64,000 bases of DNA. Origin: Ensifer aridi (GTDB lineage Bacteria > Pseudomonadota > Alphaproteobacteria > Rhizobiales > Rhizobiaceae). Positions 38,723-49,487 of the stretch are shown here, one piece after another. The translations under genes were made by a program, and so were the position numbers. Positions within the stretch are counted from its first letter, which is position 1. Every line of letters starts with the position of its first letter. Location of the stretch: the NCBI RefSeq assembly GCF_002078505.1, contig NZ_LUAV01000012.1, forward strand, positions 63,177-127,176. The letters run 5' to 3'. The notes beneath the pieces were generated by a model, which saw only the letters and a program-made list of their open reading frames with translations, did not search any database and had not been told where the DNA came from.

Positions 38723-39877
38723 TTACTCCGCCGGCACTCCGACGCCGGATCGAAAGAGGCTGCGTTCGACCGCGCGTTTTTCTGGCCGGTGACGGGTGAG
38801 CGCCAGAATGAAGCCCGCCGTCACGCAGATCGCCACCATCGACGAGCCGCCATAGGAAATCAAAGGCAGGGTCATGCCTTTCGCCGGAAGCAATTCGAGG
38901 TTCACGCCGATATTGATCATCGACTGGATACCGATCTGCAGGACGAGGCCGGCAACGGCAAAACGATTGAAATCGTTGCGCTCGCGGAAGGCATGATTGA
39001 GGCCGCGCATGACCAGGAAGGCGAAGATCACCACGATGACCATGCAGAAGACGATGCCGAACTCCTCCGCAGCTACAGAGAAGATGAAGTCGGTATGGCT
39101 ATCCGGAATGATGCGCTTGACGACACCTTCGCCGGGCCCGCGACCGAACCAGTCGCCGCGGATGATCGCCTCGCGGGCGGTATCTACCTGGAATGTATCG
39201 CCCTCGCCGGTCAAGAACCGGTCGATGCGGCCGGCGACGTGCGGCAGGACGGTGTAGGCTGCGAAGAAACCGCCCGCCGCCACCCCTGCAAGGATGATGA
39301 TCCACAGCCACGGCATGCCGGCCATGAAGAACATGCCACCCCAGACCACGGTGGTCAGGATCGTCTGACCGAGGTCGGGCTGGGCGACGAGCAGCGCCCC
39401 TACGATGCCGAAGAGCAGGATCGAGAGCAAGTTGCCCGGGATTTCCGGCTGCCGCGCATGCTCAGCAAAAAGCCACGCACAGACGACCACGAAGGCCGGC
39501 TTCATGAATTCCGAAGGTTGGACCGAGATGCCGGCGAGCGATATCCATCGCCGCGAACCCTTGACCTCCTGTCCGAAGAAGAGCGCCAGCACCATCATCG
39601 CGAGCGAGACGACGAGCAGGATTATCGCCGCGCGCCTCACTTGCCGCGGCGAGAGGAAGGAAATGCCCACCATCACGGCGAGAGACGGGAGCAGGAAAAG
39701 CGCGTGACGCTTGACGAAGTGGAAGCTGTCGAGGCCGAGCCGCTCGGCGACCGGGGGGCTCGCCGCAAACGAGAGCATAAAACCGACGCCCATCAGGAGG
39801 ATGAAGGTCGCCAGGAAAAACCTGTCTATCGTCCAGAACCAGTCGGCCACAGGGCCACGTTCGGCTCGGCTTACCAT
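38723..39877 (-). CDS. ftsW: SEDS peptidoglycan polymerase FtsW
   Basis: A 384-residue membrane protein with about ten helices, the septal glycan polymerase that works with FtsI. The SEDS signatures GSRRWISLAGISVQPSEFMKPAFV and the C-terminal LPAKGMTLPLISYGGSSMVAIC are clear. It lies between murD and murG. Confidence 0.96.
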   Translation of the reverse strand: MVSRAERGPVADWFWTIDRFFLATFILLMGVGFMLSFAASPPVAERLGLDSFHFVKRHALFLLPSLAVMVGISFLSPRQVRRAAIILLVVSLAMMVLALFFGQEVKGSRRWISLAGISVQPSEFMKPAFVVVCAWLFAEHARQPEIPGNLLSILLFGIVGALLVAQPDLGQTILTTVVWGGMFFMAGMPWLWIIILAGVAAGGFFAAYTVLPHVAGRIDRFLTGEGDTFQVDTAREAIIRGDWFGRGPGEGVVKRIIPDSHTDFIFSVAAEEFGIVFCMVIVVIFAFLVMRGLNHAFRERNDFNRFAVAGLVLQIGIQSMINIGVNLELLPAKGMTLPLISYGGSSMVAICVTAGFILALTRHRPEKRAVERSLFRSGVGVPAE

Positions 39878-39910
39878 CTGTCTGTCCCCTTTCCAGTCCG
39901 GCCTGAGCCG

Positions 39911-41302
39911 TCAGATGAGCATGGTCACGCCTTCGAGCGTCGCGACGTGACCGACAAAGGCATCACCGCGCACCTCGAAGTTCTTGTACTGGTCGAAGCT
40001 TGCGCAGGCCGGGGAAAGCATCACCGCCGCCGGGCCTTCCATATCCCGCGCCGCATCCGCCGCCGCATGCGCGACCGCCTTTTCCAACGTACCGGAAATC
40101 TCGTAGGGCACCGCCTCGCCGAGCGTCGCCGCAAAGGCAGGCGCCGCCTCGCCGATGAGATAGGCCTTGACAATCTTCGGGAAGAACGGCGTTAGCGACG
40201 TGATACCGCCCTCCTTCGGCAGCCCGCCGGCGATCCAATAGATGCGATCGTAGCTCGAAAGCGCTGGCGCCGCCGCATCCGCATTGGTCGCCTTACTGTC
40301 GTTCACGAAGACGATCTCGCCCTTTCGCGCGACCGGCTGCATCCGGTGCTTGAGACCGGGGAAGGTCCTGAGACCGTTCACGATGTCCTTTTCGGAGACG
40401 CCGACCGCAAGACAGGCGGCAATCGCAGCGGCCGCATTCTGCGCATTGTGTCCGCCGCGCAGCGTCTGGATATCGGCGAGATCGGCAAAGGGCGACGATG
40501 TGCCCCCTTTCGCGCGCATCAGCACCGAGCCCTCCGCATATATTCCGTCGGCAAGCGGTTGACGCCGCGAAATGCGCACGACCTTTGTTCCGGCCCGCTC
40601 CACCCGGTCGGCGATCAGGCTGGAATAGCTGTCGTCGACGCCGACCACCGCGGTTCGGCTGCCGGCCACCAGCCGTTCCTTGATATCGGCATAGTGCTGC
40701 ATCGTGCCGTGCCGGTCCAAGTGATCCGGCGTCAGGTTGAGCAGGATGCCGGCCGTCGGATCAAGCGTCGGCGCGAGATCGATCTGATAGGAAGAACACT
40801 CCACCACGTAGAAGCGGTCCGCCTTCGGCGGGTCGAGCGTCAGCACGGCCGTGCCGATATTGCCGCCGAGTTGCGTGTCGCGCCCGCTTGTCTTCAGGAT
40901 ATGGGCGATCAGCGCCGTGGTCGTCGACTTGCCGTTGGTGCCGGTGATCGCGATGAAAGGACAATCGGGCGCATGCGCGCGCCGCTCGCGCACGAAAAGC
41001 TCGACGTCGCCGATGATCTCGACGCTCGCTTGACGGGCAAGATCAACGCTCCAGTGCGGCTTCGGATGTGTCAGCGGGACGCCGGGCGAAAGCACGAAAG
41101 CGGCGAAGCCACCCCAGTCGACGTGGTGCAGATCGGCCGTCGCGATGCCTGCAGCGGTTGCCTTGGCGACGCTGTCGGGATTGTCGTCCCAAGCCGTGAC
41201 GTTCGCTCCGCCCGCAACGAGCGCCTGGGCCGTCGCCAATCCCGACCCCCCCAGTCCGAAAAGTCCGACTTTCTTCCCCTTGAATGTGGTGACCGGGATC
41301 AT
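39911..41302 (-). CDS. murD: UDP-N-acetylmuramoyl-L-alanine-D-glutamate ligase
   Basis: A 463-residue Mur ligase adding D-Glu. N-terminal [20 protein letters not shown]-loop [29 protein letters not shown] and [13 protein letters not shown] are all typical. It starts seven bases beyond mraY and is followed by ftsW after 33 bases. Confidence 0.97.
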   Translation of the reverse strand: MIPVTTFKGKKVGLFGLGGSGLATAQALVAGGANVTAWDDNPDSVAKATAAGIATADLHHVDWGGFAAFVLSPGVPLTHPKPHWSVDLARQASVEIIGDVELFVRERRAHAPDCPFIAITGTNGKSTTTALIAHILKTSGRDTQLGGNIGTAVLTLDPPKADRFYVVECSSYQIDLAPTLDPTAGILLNLTPDHLDRHGTMQHYADIKERLVAGSRTAVVGVDDSYSSLIADRVERAGTKVVRISRRQPLADGIYAEGSVLMRAKGGTSSPFADLADIQTLRGGHNAQNAAAAIAACLAVGVSEKDIVNGLRTFPGLKHRMQPVARKGEIVFVNDSKATNADAAAPALSSYDRIYWIAGGLPKEGGITSLTPFFPKIVKAYLIGEAAPAFAATLGEAVPYEISGTLEKAVAHAAADAARDMEGPAAVMLSPACASFDQYKNFEVRGDAFVGHVATLEGVTMLI

Positions 41303-41309
41303 CTTTCGC

Positions 41310-42410
41310 TCACCGCAGCTTCAGAGTGGAAAGACCGATCATCGCAAGGATGACGGCGATGATCCAGAAGCGGATCACCACTTGGCTCTCCGTCCAGCCC
41401 TTCTTTTCGAAGTGATGATGGATCGGCGCCATGAGGAACACGCGGCGGCCCGTACGCTTGAACCAGAAGACCTGGATGATGACCGACAGGGTCTCGATGA
41501 CGAAGAGGCCGCCGATGATAATCATGACGATCTCGTGCTTGGTGGCGACCGCGACGGTCCCGATCAAGCCGCCGAGCGCAAGCGAACCGGTATCGCCCAT
41601 GAAGATCGCGGCCGGCGGCGCGTTGAACCAGAGGAAGCCCAATCCCGCGCCGATCACGGCACCCAGGATCACTGCGAGCTCGCCGGTGCCGGGCACGAAA
41701 TGGATCTGCAGATAGTTTGCGAAGACGGCATTACCGGCGAGATAGGCGATCAGGCCGAAGGCTGCGGAGGCGATCATCACCGGCACGATCGCAAGTCCGT
41801 CGAGACCATCCGTCAGGTTCACGGCATTGCCCGCGCCGACGATGACGAAACCGCCGAAGAGCACGAAGAAATAGCCGAGATTGAGCATCAGGTCTTTGAA
41901 GAAGGGAAAGGTCAGCGATGAGCCGAAAGTGGAGCCTCCCGATCCCGCCGAAAGCGCCGCCTTCATCATGAAGAAAACGGCGATGGCGGCGATCGCGAAT
42001 TCGATGCCGAGGCGCGCCTTGCCGGAAAAGCCCTTGTCCGACTGCTTGGTCACCTTGAGATAGTCGTCGTAGAAGCCGATCGCACCGAAGCCGAGCGTCA
42101 CCAATAGCGTCGAGACGACATAGATGCTCGAAAGATCGGCCCAGAGCAGCGACGAGACCACGATGCCGGTCAGAATCATCAGCCCGCCCATTGTGGGCGT
42201 GCCGGCTTTCTTGAAGTGGGTCTGGGGTCCATCGGCGCGGATGGGCTGGCCCTTGCCTTGGCGGATGCGCAACGAGGCGATCATTGCCGGTCCGAACAGG
42301 AACACGACCAAGGCGGAGGTGAAGAGAGCCGCACCCGTGCGGAAGGTGATGTAGCGGAAGAGATTGAAGAATTGAAAGTGGTCCGCCAGTTCCACAAGCC
42401 AGATGAGCAT
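41310..42410 (-). CDS. mraY: Phospho-N-acetylmuramoyl-pentapeptide transferase
   Basis: A 366-residue integral membrane enzyme with about ten helices; it links UDP-MurNAc-pentapeptide to undecaprenyl phosphate, giving lipid I. Conserved [21 protein letters not shown] and the [13 protein letters not shown] segment contain the catalytic Asp and His residues. The 141 bases to murF upstream are the largest gap in the mraZ-murB run and may hold an internal promoter. Confidence 0.97.
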   Translation of the reverse strand: MLIWLVELADHFQFFNLFRYITFRTGAALFTSALVVFLFGPAMIASLRIRQGKGQPIRADGPQTHFKKAGTPTMGGLMILTGIVVSSLLWADLSSIYVVSTLLVTLGFGAIGFYDDYLKVTKQSDKGFSGKARLGIEFAIAAIAVFFMMKAALSAGSGGSTFGSSLTFPFFKDLMLNLGYFFVLFGGFVIVGAGNAVNLTDGLDGLAIVPVMIASAAFGLIAYLAGNAVFANYLQIHFVPGTGELAVILGAVIGAGLGFLWFNAPPAAIFMGDTGSLALGGLIGTVAVATKHEIVMIIIGGLFVIETLSVIIQVFWFKRTGRRVFLMAPIHHHFEKKGWTESQVVIRFWIIAVILAMIGLSTLKLR

Positions 42411-42551
42411 TAGGGACCTTCCCCCAGAAGTTTAGAATCGGACAGCGTCCAACAGAATCATCTGATAGACGATACCCACTTGCGTTCGACTATGTTAGGG
42501 CCATTTCCCCTGGCCGCGCGCTGTATCCACCAGCAATGGTGGCAGCGCCCG

Positions 42552-43985
42552 TTATACTTCCCCCGCTACGGTCGGCACTTCGGGGTATGCTTCTAGGAGC
42601 GCCTGGACGATCTTTGCGCAGCCCGTACCTTTCGAAGATTTGACCATCACCACGTCGCCGGCCGTAAGCGCCCCGAGTACATAAGTCCTCAGGTCGTCGA
42701 CCGACTCCCGGTAAATTGTGGAAACCTCCGGCGGCAGCGCGTCGCGCAAATGCACCATCTCGGGTCCGGCCAACCAAACGTCCGCGATGCCCGCATCAAC
42801 GATCGGTTCCGCGAGTCCGGCATGCACCGCTGCCGCGTGCTCGCCCATCTCCAGCATGTCGCCGAGGATCGCGACGCGGCGCCCGCCCGGCGGCGGCTCC
42901 GCATCACGAAGGAGCGAGATCGCCGCCCGCATTGAAGCCGGGTTGGCATTATAGCTTTCGTCAATCAGCGTGAGGTAGCCGGCCCCGACCGCGAGACGAT
43001 GCCGCAAGCCCCTGCCCTTTTCCGGCTGCATGGTGGCAAACGAAGCAACGACGTGGTTCATATCCGCCCCGGCCAACGCCGCCGCCGCGATCACCGCCAG
43101 CGCATTTTCGGCGATATGGCGTCCCGGCGCGCCAATCGCGATTTCCAGGGTCCTGCCGCCGATCGCGGCCCAGAGCACGGATCCCTCCGCCCCACCGGCG
43201 AACTCGGCCAGGCGAAATTCCGACTTCGGATTGGCGCCGAAGGAATGGATGTGGCTGACGCCCGCCGCTGCAGCCGCCCTCTCCAGGAGATCGTATTGCG
43301 CGCTGTCGCGATTGATGACCGCGTGGCCGCCACTGACGACCCCCTCGAAGATCTCAGCCTTCGCCGCCGCGATCTCATCGAGGCTCGAGAAATTGCCGAG
43401 ATGAGCGGCGGCAATGCTGGTGACGACCGCCACATGCGGACGGACCATCCCCGTCAACGGACGGATCTCGCCGGGGTGATTCATGCCGATCTCGAAGATG
43501 CCGAAATCGGTCGCTTCCGGCATGCGCGCAAGCGTCAGCGGCACGCCCCAATGATTGTTGAAAGAAGCGACGGAGGCATGGACACGGCCGAGCGGGGAAA
43601 GCACGTGCCGCAACATCTCCTTCGTCGTCGTCTTTCCGACCGAACCGGTTACGGCGATGATCTTGGCGGCGCTGCGGTCGCGTGCCGCGCAGCCGAGCCG
43701 GATCATCGCCTCCAGGACATCATCGACGACGATCATCGGTGCGATCAGCCGTCCGAGCGCCGGCAGCTTCGCCTCGCTGACGACAAGCACCGAGGCTCCG
43801 TTCGCAAGGGCGATGCCGGCATAGTCGTGGCCGTCGACGCGATCGCCCTTGATGGCGAAGAAGGCCTCTCCCTTGCTGATCGTGCGGCTGTCGATCGAAA
43901 CACCGGTGATCCCTTCCGGCAGATTGCCGACCGGGCGGCCGTTCATCGCGGCCATAAGATCGCTGATTGTCCAGAGCCAGTTCAA
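42552..43985 (-). CDS. murF: UDP-N-acetylmuramoyl-tripeptide-D-alanyl-D-alanine ligase
   Basis: A 477-residue Mur ligase attaching D-Ala-D-Ala. P-loop VTGSVGKTTTKEMLRHVL, then FNNHWGVPLTLARMP, IGMNHPGEI and LIDESYNANPASMRAA are MurF hallmarks. The start is TTG at 43985, supported by GGGAGGT eight bases upstream and by a one-base gap from the murE stop; a longer reading would overlap murE. It uses the dipeptide made by Ddl in this cluster. Confidence 0.95.
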   Translation of the reverse strand: MNWLWTISDLMAAMNGRPVGNLPEGITGVSIDSRTISKGEAFFAIKGDRVDGHDYAGIALANGASVLVVSEAKLPALGRLIAPMIVVDDVLEAMIRLGCAARDRSAAKIIAVTGSVGKTTTKEMLRHVLSPLGRVHASVASFNNHWGVPLTLARMPEATDFGIFEIGMNHPGEIRPLTGMVRPHVAVVTSIAAAHLGNFSSLDEIAAAKAEIFEGVVSGGHAVINRDSAQYDLLERAAAAAGVSHIHSFGANPKSEFRLAEFAGGAEGSVLWAAIGGRTLEIAIGAPGRHIAENALAVIAAAALAGADMNHVVASFATMQPEKGRGLRHRLAVGAGYLTLIDESYNANPASMRAAISLLRDAEPPPGGRRVAILGDMLEMGEHAAAVHAGLAEPIVDAGIADVWLAGPEMVHLRDALPPEVSTIYRESVDDLRTYVLGALTAGDVVMVKSSKGTGCAKIVQALLEAYPEVPTVAGEV

Positions 43986-43986
43986 A

Positions 43987-45453
43987 TCAAAGACCTCCCA
44001 GTGCCTTGCGCACCTCCGCATGGTCGGAGAACGGCAGTGTCACAGAGCCGATCGTTTGCCCCTCTTCATGCCCCTTGCCGGCAACGATCAGCGTGTCGCC
44101 GGTCTTGAGCATGCCGACGGCGGTGCGGATCGCTTCGGCGCGATCGGCGATCTCGGTCGCGCCGTTGGCGCCGGCCATGATCTCGGCACGGATCACCTCG
44201 GGCACCTCCGAGCGCGGATTGTCGTCGGTGACGATGACGACATCGGCGAGCCGGCTGGCGATCTCGCCCATGATCGGGCGCTTGCCCTTGTCCCGGTCGC
44301 CGCCGCAGCCGAAGACGATGATCACGCGGCCGGTCGTAAACGGACGCACGGACTCCAGCACGTTCGCGAGCGCGTCGGGCTTGTGCGCGTAATCCACATA
44401 GGCGAGCGCGCCGTCCCTCGTCTGGCCGACGAGCTCCAGCCGGCCTGAAGCACCCTGCAATTTCTCAAGCGCCGAGAAGGCCGCCTTGGCGGTGATGCCC
44501 GTCGACATTGCGAGGCCGGCGGCAACAAGCGCGTTGGCGACCTGGAAGTCGCCGGCGAGCGGCACGTGGATTTCGAAGATGTCGTCGCCGACATGCACCT
44601 CTGCCGACTGCTTGTGGCGGAAATGTTCGACGCGCTTCAGCGAGATGAAATCGCCGTTGCGGCCGACGGTGCGGACATCCTGCCCGGCCTTTCGCGCCGC
44701 AGCGATCGCCTCGGCCGACCATTGGTCGTCGGCGAAGATCACCGCCGGCGAACCCTTCGGCAGGAGCGCGCCGAAGAGGCGCATCTTTGAGGCCATGTAG
44801 TGCTCGACCGTGGGATGGTAGTCCATGTGGTCGCGGCCGAGATTGGTGAAGGCGGCAGCGGCAAGCCGGACGCCATCGAGCCTGTTCTGATCGAGGCCGT
44901 GGCTGGAGGCCTCCATCGCCGCATGGGTGACGCCTTCGCCGGCAAGTTCGGCGAGCAGCTTGTGCAGCGAGACCGGATCCGGGGTGGTGAGAGACCCGTA
45001 TTCGTTGCGACCCGGCGCCACCACGCCGGTCGTGCCGATCATCGCCGCCGAGAGGCCCGAATGCGCCCATATCTGCCGCGTGAAGGAGGCGACCGACGTC
45101 TTGCCCGCCGTTCCCGTCACCGCCACCATGGTTTCGGGCTGGCGCCCGTAGAAGGCGGCAGCGGCTTTCGCGAGAAAGCGGCGCGGCTCTGAAAGAGAGA
45201 AGACCGGCGTGCCCGCATCCACATGTGCGTCGGCGGCGACGACAGCCGCAGCACCGCGTGCGATGGCATCGGCGATATAGGCGGCGCCATTCGCCTTCGT
45301 CCCGGCGACGGCGACGAAGAGATCGCCCGGCTTGACCTCTCGGCTATCGGCCGTGATGCCTCCAATCTCGATGTCCGAGGCATCGCCCGTCAGTTGTGCC
45401 GAAAGTTCCGGGAAACTTGTTCCCGCCAGGTCCTTGATCTTCATGAACTGCAT
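43987..45453 (-). CDS. murE: UDP-MurNAc-tripeptide synthetase (meso-DAP adding)
   Basis: A 488-residue Mur ligase. P-loop [48 protein letters not shown] and the substrate-selecting DDNPRSEVP motif (DNPR specifies meso-diaminopimelate) are visible. The start is either ATG at 45453 or ATG at 45444; I keep the first because GTGAG precedes it, though the spacing is short. It follows ftsI by 57 bases. Confidence 0.95.
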   Translation of the reverse strand: MQFMKIKDLAGTSFPELSAQLTGDASDIEIGGITADSREVKPGDLFVAVAGTKANGAAYIADAIARGAAAVVAADAHVDAGTPVFSLSEPRRFLAKAAAAFYGRQPETMVAVTGTAGKTSVASFTRQIWAHSGLSAAMIGTTGVVAPGRNEYGSLTTPDPVSLHKLLAELAGEGVTHAAMEASSHGLDQNRLDGVRLAAAAFTNLGRDHMDYHPTVEHYMASKMRLFGALLPKGSPAVIFADDQWSAEAIAAARKAGQDVRTVGRNGDFISLKRVEHFRHKQSAEVHVGDDIFEIHVPLAGDFQVANALVAAGLAMSTGITAKAAFSALEKLQGASGRLELVGQTRDGALAYVDYAHKPDALANVLESVRPFTTGRVIIVFGCGGDRDKGKRPIMGEIASRLADVVIVTDDNPRSEVPEVIRAEIMAGANGATEIADRAEAIRTAVGMLKTGDTLIVAGKGHEEGQTIGSVTLPFSDHAEVRKALGGL

Positions 45454-45510
45454 GTCTCACGTCGATGTGATCCGCCGTAACCGCGAATCGTCCGCATTCT
45501 CATTTCATGG

Positions 45511-47259
45511 TCAATAAGACACAAGCAAGGCAGAACCGTCTTCACCGAATTTCGGTTCGACACCAAGAAGCGGCGCGGAGCGGCTGATGATGTCGCGCAC
45601 CATGGGAGCGGCATTCGAGCCTGCGGTGCGGCCTCCGCCCTCGCCGGTTTTCGGCGCATCGATGAAGGTCAGCACGATATATTTCGGATCGTCGATCGGA
45701 AAGGCGGCGAGGAAGGCGTTGAAGTTCAGGTCGTTGGCATAGCGGCCATTGACGACCTTGTCGGCGGTGCCGGTCTTGCCGCCGACATTGAAGCCCGGAA
45801 CGAGCGCCCGCTTACCCGAGCCGGCTATACCGTTCCAGCGAAGCAGGTAGCGCATGTCGTTGCTTGTGCTTTCCTTGACGACGGCAGCGGCGAGCTCGCT
45901 CGCCTGTTCCTCGCTGCGTGGCAGGAAGGTTGGAGGGATGAGCTTGCCGCCATTGACCAGAGCGGCGCCGGCAACCGCCGTCTGCAGCGGCGTCGTCGAG
46001 ACGCCGTGGCCGAAGGAGATCGTAATGGAGTTGATCTTCTTCCACTCGCGCGGCTGGCTCGGCGCTTTGACTTCCGGAAGCTCAGTCGGCAGCTTCGTGA
46101 GCAGGCCAAGCCTGGTGAGGAACTCCTTGTGTCCGGGAATTCCTACCAGATCGGCGATCTTGGCCGTGCCGATGTTCGAGGAATACTGGAATATTTCCGG
46201 CACGGTGAGCACGCGGCGCTTGCCATGGAAGTCCTTGATGGTGAACCCGCCGATGCGGATGGGAGCGGTCGCATCGAAGCTGTCGTTGAGCGTCACCTTG
46301 CCGGAATCGAGACCCATGGCAATGGTGAAGGTCTTGAAGGTGGAGCCCATCTCGAACGTGCCGTTCGACATGCGATTCATCCAGCCCTCTTCAGCCCCTT
46401 CCGCAGGCTTGTTGGGGTCATAGTCCGGAACAGAGGCCATCGCTAGTACTTCGCCGGTGTGTACGTCCATCACGACGGCACCGGCGGCGATCGCCTGATA
46501 GTTCTTCATGCCGGAATCGATGACGTCGCGCACGATGTTCTGGACACGCACATCTATCGAGAGCCTGACCGGCTCGAGCTTGGCGTCGCTGGTCATGCCG
46601 ATCGCCGCGAGATCGGCGAGCCCCTGGCTGTCGATGTAGCGCTCCATGCCGGCGACGCCGCGGTTGTCGATATTGACGTGGCCGAGAATATGCGCGGCGG
46701 TTGGCCCGCCGGGATAGAAACGTCGCTTCTCCGGACGGAAGCCGATGCCCGGGATGCCAAGCGCAAGTATCTCGCCCTGCTGCTTTGGAGTCAGTTGACG
46801 GCGCAGCCATTGGAAACGCGAGTTGGACTTGAGCTTGTTGTAGATCTCGCGTGCATTGAGGTCGGGCAGGACCGTGGCAAGCCGTTCCACCGCCTCATCC
46901 GCATCGACGATCTTGTGCGGCTCGGCATAGAGCGAGACGGTGCGGATATCGGTCGCGAGGATTTCGCCGTTGCGGTCGAGGATATCGGGCCGGGAGGCCA
47001 TCAGGCTGTCGGCGCGGCCGATCGAGGAAACCGTCTCCGGTTGCGCGAGACCGTATTGCACCAGTCGTCCGCCGATCACCGCGTAGACGATGCCGAAGCT
47101 GGCGATGATGATCGCTACCCGGCTCTTCGCCTGGCTGGCGGTCTTCTTGCGCGTTCCCTGGAAAGTGACATTGAGCCCGCCATCAGCCGGGCGATTATTG
47201 CCGCCCGCCGAAAAATGCGCCTTGCTTTTCAGCACCATGATACGGGAGAGAAACGACAT
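45511..47259 (-). CDS. ftsI: Septal transpeptidase FtsI (PBP3)
   Basis: A 582-residue class B penicillin-binding protein. An N-terminal cytoplasmic stretch and one membrane helix (VAIIIASFGIVYAVIGGRLV, about 50-68) precede the pedestal domain and the transpeptidase domain with GSTFKTFTIAMG (SxxK), SSN (in FQYSSNIGTAK) and GGKTGTADK (KTG). It overlaps ftsL by one base (TGATG), indicating translational coupling. Confidence 0.96.
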   Translation of the reverse strand: MSFLSRIMVLKSKAHFSAGGNNRPADGGLNVTFQGTRKKTASQAKSRVAIIIASFGIVYAVIGGRLVQYGLAQPETVSSIGRADSLMASRPDILDRNGEILATDIRTVSLYAEPHKIVDADEAVERLATVLPDLNAREIYNKLKSNSRFQWLRRQLTPKQQGEILALGIPGIGFRPEKRRFYPGGPTAAHILGHVNIDNRGVAGMERYIDSQGLADLAAIGMTSDAKLEPVRLSIDVRVQNIVRDVIDSGMKNYQAIAAGAVVMDVHTGEVLAMASVPDYDPNKPAEGAEEGWMNRMSNGTFEMGSTFKTFTIAMGLDSGKVTLNDSFDATAPIRIGGFTIKDFHGKRRVLTVPEIFQYSSNIGTAKIADLVGIPGHKEFLTRLGLLTKLPTELPEVKAPSQPREWKKINSITISFGHGVSTTPLQTAVAGAALVNGGKLIPPTFLPRSEEQASELAAAVVKESTSNDMRYLLRWNGIAGSGKRALVPGFNVGGKTGTADKVVNGRYANDLNFNAFLAAFPIDDPKYIVLTFIDAPKTGEGGGRTAGSNAAPMVRDIISRSAPLLGVEPKFGEDGSALLVSY

Positions 47260-47723
47260 CAGCGCGCCACCGAACCTGTTGCGATATTATCGGCATTGAT
47301 CACCGCGGCGACGCCGTCCTCGGCCGCCTCCTCGTGGCCGGCTTCGTCATCGGCCGCCTTACTTGCGGCCATCTTGTCTTTGCTTGCCCCATCTTTGACT
47401 GCCTTCTCTTTGCCCTCTTCCGGCGGCGGCAACTCGGCCTTGAGCATCGGCAGTTCCTGTGGCCGCGCAAGCTGTGTCGACGGCGTCGGCGCCAGCTGCA
47501 GGTCGACGGCGAAGGCGTCGACCAGTCTTTCCAGCCGGTTCGGCTGCGTCAGAAGCGCCCAGTCGGCCCTGAGCAGATCGATCGTGTCTTCCTCAAGCTT
47601 GATCGCAGCATCGAGCCTGCGGACCTCCTCGAGCTTGTTCTCGGCCTGGTGCTTGATCGTGTAGGTGACCGTGGCGGCCGCCGTCATGATGACGATCAGG
47701 ACAATATCGAGCGTTCTGAGCAT
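47259..47723 (-). CDS. ftsL: Cell division protein FtsL
   Basis: A 154-residue bitopic protein. The N-terminus is a membrane helix (TLDIVLIVIMTAAATVTYTI), then a coiled coil (NKLEEVRRLDAAIKLEEDTIDLLRADWALLTQPNRLERLV) ending in the typical WALLTQPNRLE block. The last 55 residues are an unusual Lys/Glu/Ala-rich tail. Position between rsmH and ftsI confirms the identity. It lies six bases after rsmH. Confidence 0.9.
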   Translation of the reverse strand: MLRTLDIVLIVIMTAAATVTYTIKHQAENKLEEVRRLDAAIKLEEDTIDLLRADWALLTQPNRLERLVDAFAVDLQLAPTPSTQLARPQELPMLKAELPPPEEGKEKAVKDGASKDKMAASKAADDEAGHEEAAEDGVAAVINADNIATGSVAR

Positions 47724-47729
47724 CGTCTC

Positions 47730-48755
47730 CTAGCCTCCCAGCCTTGCAAGGCTCGCCAGTTCCGGCAGATTGAAAATGGACAGATCGTCTCCAGGCGACG
47801 GGGCTTCCGTGCGGATGCCGGCTCTGAGTTTGGCCGACCGGGCGCGCGGGTTGCGGGACGCTTCTTCCTCGCTCGCCGCAATCATAGGCTTGCCGACTGG
47901 TGTGAAGGTTGCGGCGCGCTCGGCCACCATCGGCAGATGGCGCGAACCACTCGCCTTGCCGGATCGATCCTGGAAGAACGTCTTGACGACCCTGTCTTCG
48001 AGCGAATGAAAGGTGACGACGACGAGCCGTCCCCCGGGCTTCAGCACCCGTTCGGCGGCAAAGAGCGCATTGGCGAGCTCGCCGAGCTCGTCGTTGACGA
48101 AGATGCGCAGCGCCTGGAAGACCCGTGTCGCCGGATGAATCTTGTCCTTGGCCTTACGCGGCGTCACCAATTCGATGAGACCGGCGAGGTCGCGCGTCGT
48201 TTCGAAAGGCTGCTCGGCCCGACGCTTCTCGATCGCGCGGGCGATGCGCCCCGCCTGCTTCTCCTCGCCGAGAAAGCCGAAGATGCGAATAAGATCGGAA
48301 ACCTTGGCGCGATTGACGACGTCGGCGGCGGAAACGCCCGCTCCCGACATGCGCATGTCGAGCGGCCCCTGCTTCTGGAAGGAAAAGCCGCGCTCCGCCT
48401 CATCGATCTGCATCGAAGAGACGCCGATATCGAGCACGACGCCGTCGAGTCCGCCTTCGGGCGCATGATCGCCAAGTTCGGAGAAACGGGCATGGACGAG
48501 CTTGAGCCGGCCTTCGGCGGCGGCGACGAGCGACTGGCCGGCGGCGATCGCCGTCGGATCGCGGTCGAGCGCGATCACGTCTGCGCCGGCCTTGAGGATC
48601 GCGGACGTATAGCCGCCAGCACCGAAGGTGCCGTCGAGAATGACCTTTCCGGGAGCCGGTTCAAGCGCTGCGAGCACTTCGGCAAGCATGACGGGAATGT
48701 GACGAACCGGTCCGCCGTCGGCTTCAGAAGCTCCGCCGCCTTGATCCGTCACCAT
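47730..48755 (-). CDS. rsmH: 16S rRNA (cytosine-1402-N4) methyltransferase
   Basis: A 341-residue SAM methyltransferase (MraW). [13 protein letters not shown] at the N-terminus, SAM-binding [32 protein letters not shown] and [15 protein letters not shown] are all family signatures. ATG at 48755 is used, with GGAGAGGCGGA upstream and a 14-base gap from mraZ; the frame stays open further upstream, which is accidental. Confidence 0.97.
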   Translation of the reverse strand: MVTDQGGGASEADGGPVRHIPVMLAEVLAALEPAPGKVILDGTFGAGGYTSAILKAGADVIALDRDPTAIAAGQSLVAAAEGRLKLVHARFSELGDHAPEGGLDGVVLDIGVSSMQIDEAERGFSFQKQGPLDMRMSGAGVSAADVVNRAKVSDLIRIFGFLGEEKQAGRIARAIEKRRAEQPFETTRDLAGLIELVTPRKAKDKIHPATRVFQALRIFVNDELGELANALFAAERVLKPGGRLVVVTFHSLEDRVVKTFFQDRSGKASGSRHLPMVAERAATFTPVGKPMIAASEEEASRNPRARSAKLRAGIRTEAPSPGDDLSIFNLPELASLARLGG

Positions 48756-48769
48756 TCCGCCTCTCCACT

Positions 48770-49210
48770 CTATTCCGGACGCAGCCCCCGTTGCTTGCGC
48801 CCTTCCCGGGCCTCCGCCTGCGCCCTCGCAAACGCCTGCGGCTCCCAGAGCTGAAAATGATCGCCCCGCCCGACAAAGGTCACGTCGGTCGAGATGCCGG
48901 TGAAGTCGCGGATGAAATCCGTCACCATCAACCGGCCCTCCGGGTCGAGCTTCACGAAGACGCCGCCCCCGTGAACGAGGAGCGACATCTGGTTGGCCGC
49001 ATCCGAAAACGGATCCTCGGACGCCATCTGTCTCTCGAACCGGTCCAGAAGCTCCGGCCCGCCGACGCTGATCGCCGGAAAGACGAAGTCCTGGAAACAG
49101 TATAGCTCCCGCACACCCGCTTCCGAAAGCGCGGCGCGAAACGCCGAAGGCACGGAGACCCGCCCCTTGGCATCGATCCGGTTCGTAGCATGTGACAAGA
49201 AGCGGTTCAT
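48770..49210 (-). CDS. mraZ: Transcriptional regulator MraZ
   Basis: A 146-residue protein with two AbrB-like DNA-binding repeats: [21 protein letters not shown] and the second [15 protein letters not shown]. MraZ forms a ring that binds TGGG-type repeats upstream of its own gene and represses the cluster in E. coli. Here it is the first gene of the run, and matching repeats lie at 49387-49420. Confidence 0.96.
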   Translation of the reverse strand: MNRFLSHATNRIDAKGRVSVPSAFRAALSEAGVRELYCFQDFVFPAISVGGPELLDRFERQMASEDPFSDAANQMSLLVHGGGVFVKLDPEGRLMVTDFIRDFTGISTDVTFVGRGDHFQLWEPQAFARAQAEAREGRKQRGLRPE

Positions 49211-49386
49211 GACGCGAAACGGCCGCCTCCGACTGACGGGCCATAATCATCGACCCGCGCGAACACTCGCCTACGCGCGCAAAAGACCCCCGCCGGGCAC
49301 GAGCGCGCCCGCCTGAACCCTCCGAAGAAGGAACCCTGGAATTTTGCGATGATGGGCCACGACGCGGCCCTTGCGCAGTACCATTA

Positions 49387-49420
49387 TGGGATAACATGGG
49401 ACCATATGGGCGTCAATGGG
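49387..49420. promoter_or_regulatory. MraZ operator: four TGGG repeats at 10-bp spacing
   Basis: TGGG occurs at 49387, 49397, 49407 and 49417, each preceded by A, exactly one helical turn apart. The site is 177-210 bases upstream of the mraZ ATG, with the TGGG strand opposite to mraZ. E. coli MraZ binds TGGG repeats with five-base spacers, the same 10-bp period. Confidence 0.7.
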
Positions 49421-49463
49421 AGAAGCTTGTAAACAGCCTCGCGGATGATCAAATATTGATAGG

Positions 49464-49487
49464 TTGTTAAGTTTAACAAAGGGTTAC
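49464..49487. promoter_or_regulatory. 16-bp palindrome with CtrA-box-like overlap upstream of mraZ
   Basis: TTGTTAA-GT-TTAACAA (49464-49479) is a perfect 7-bp dyad. From its right arm runs TTAA-N7-TTAC (49473-49487), near the CtrA box. It lies about 255 bases before mraZ and between it and the rnpB 3' end. It could also be part of a promoter. Confidence 0.35.

Noticed and set aside
38504..40195. 563-codon plus-strand open frame opposite murG, ftsW and murD
   Set aside because: It is composed almost entirely of charged residues mirrored from membrane-protein codons and covers three firmly identified genes.
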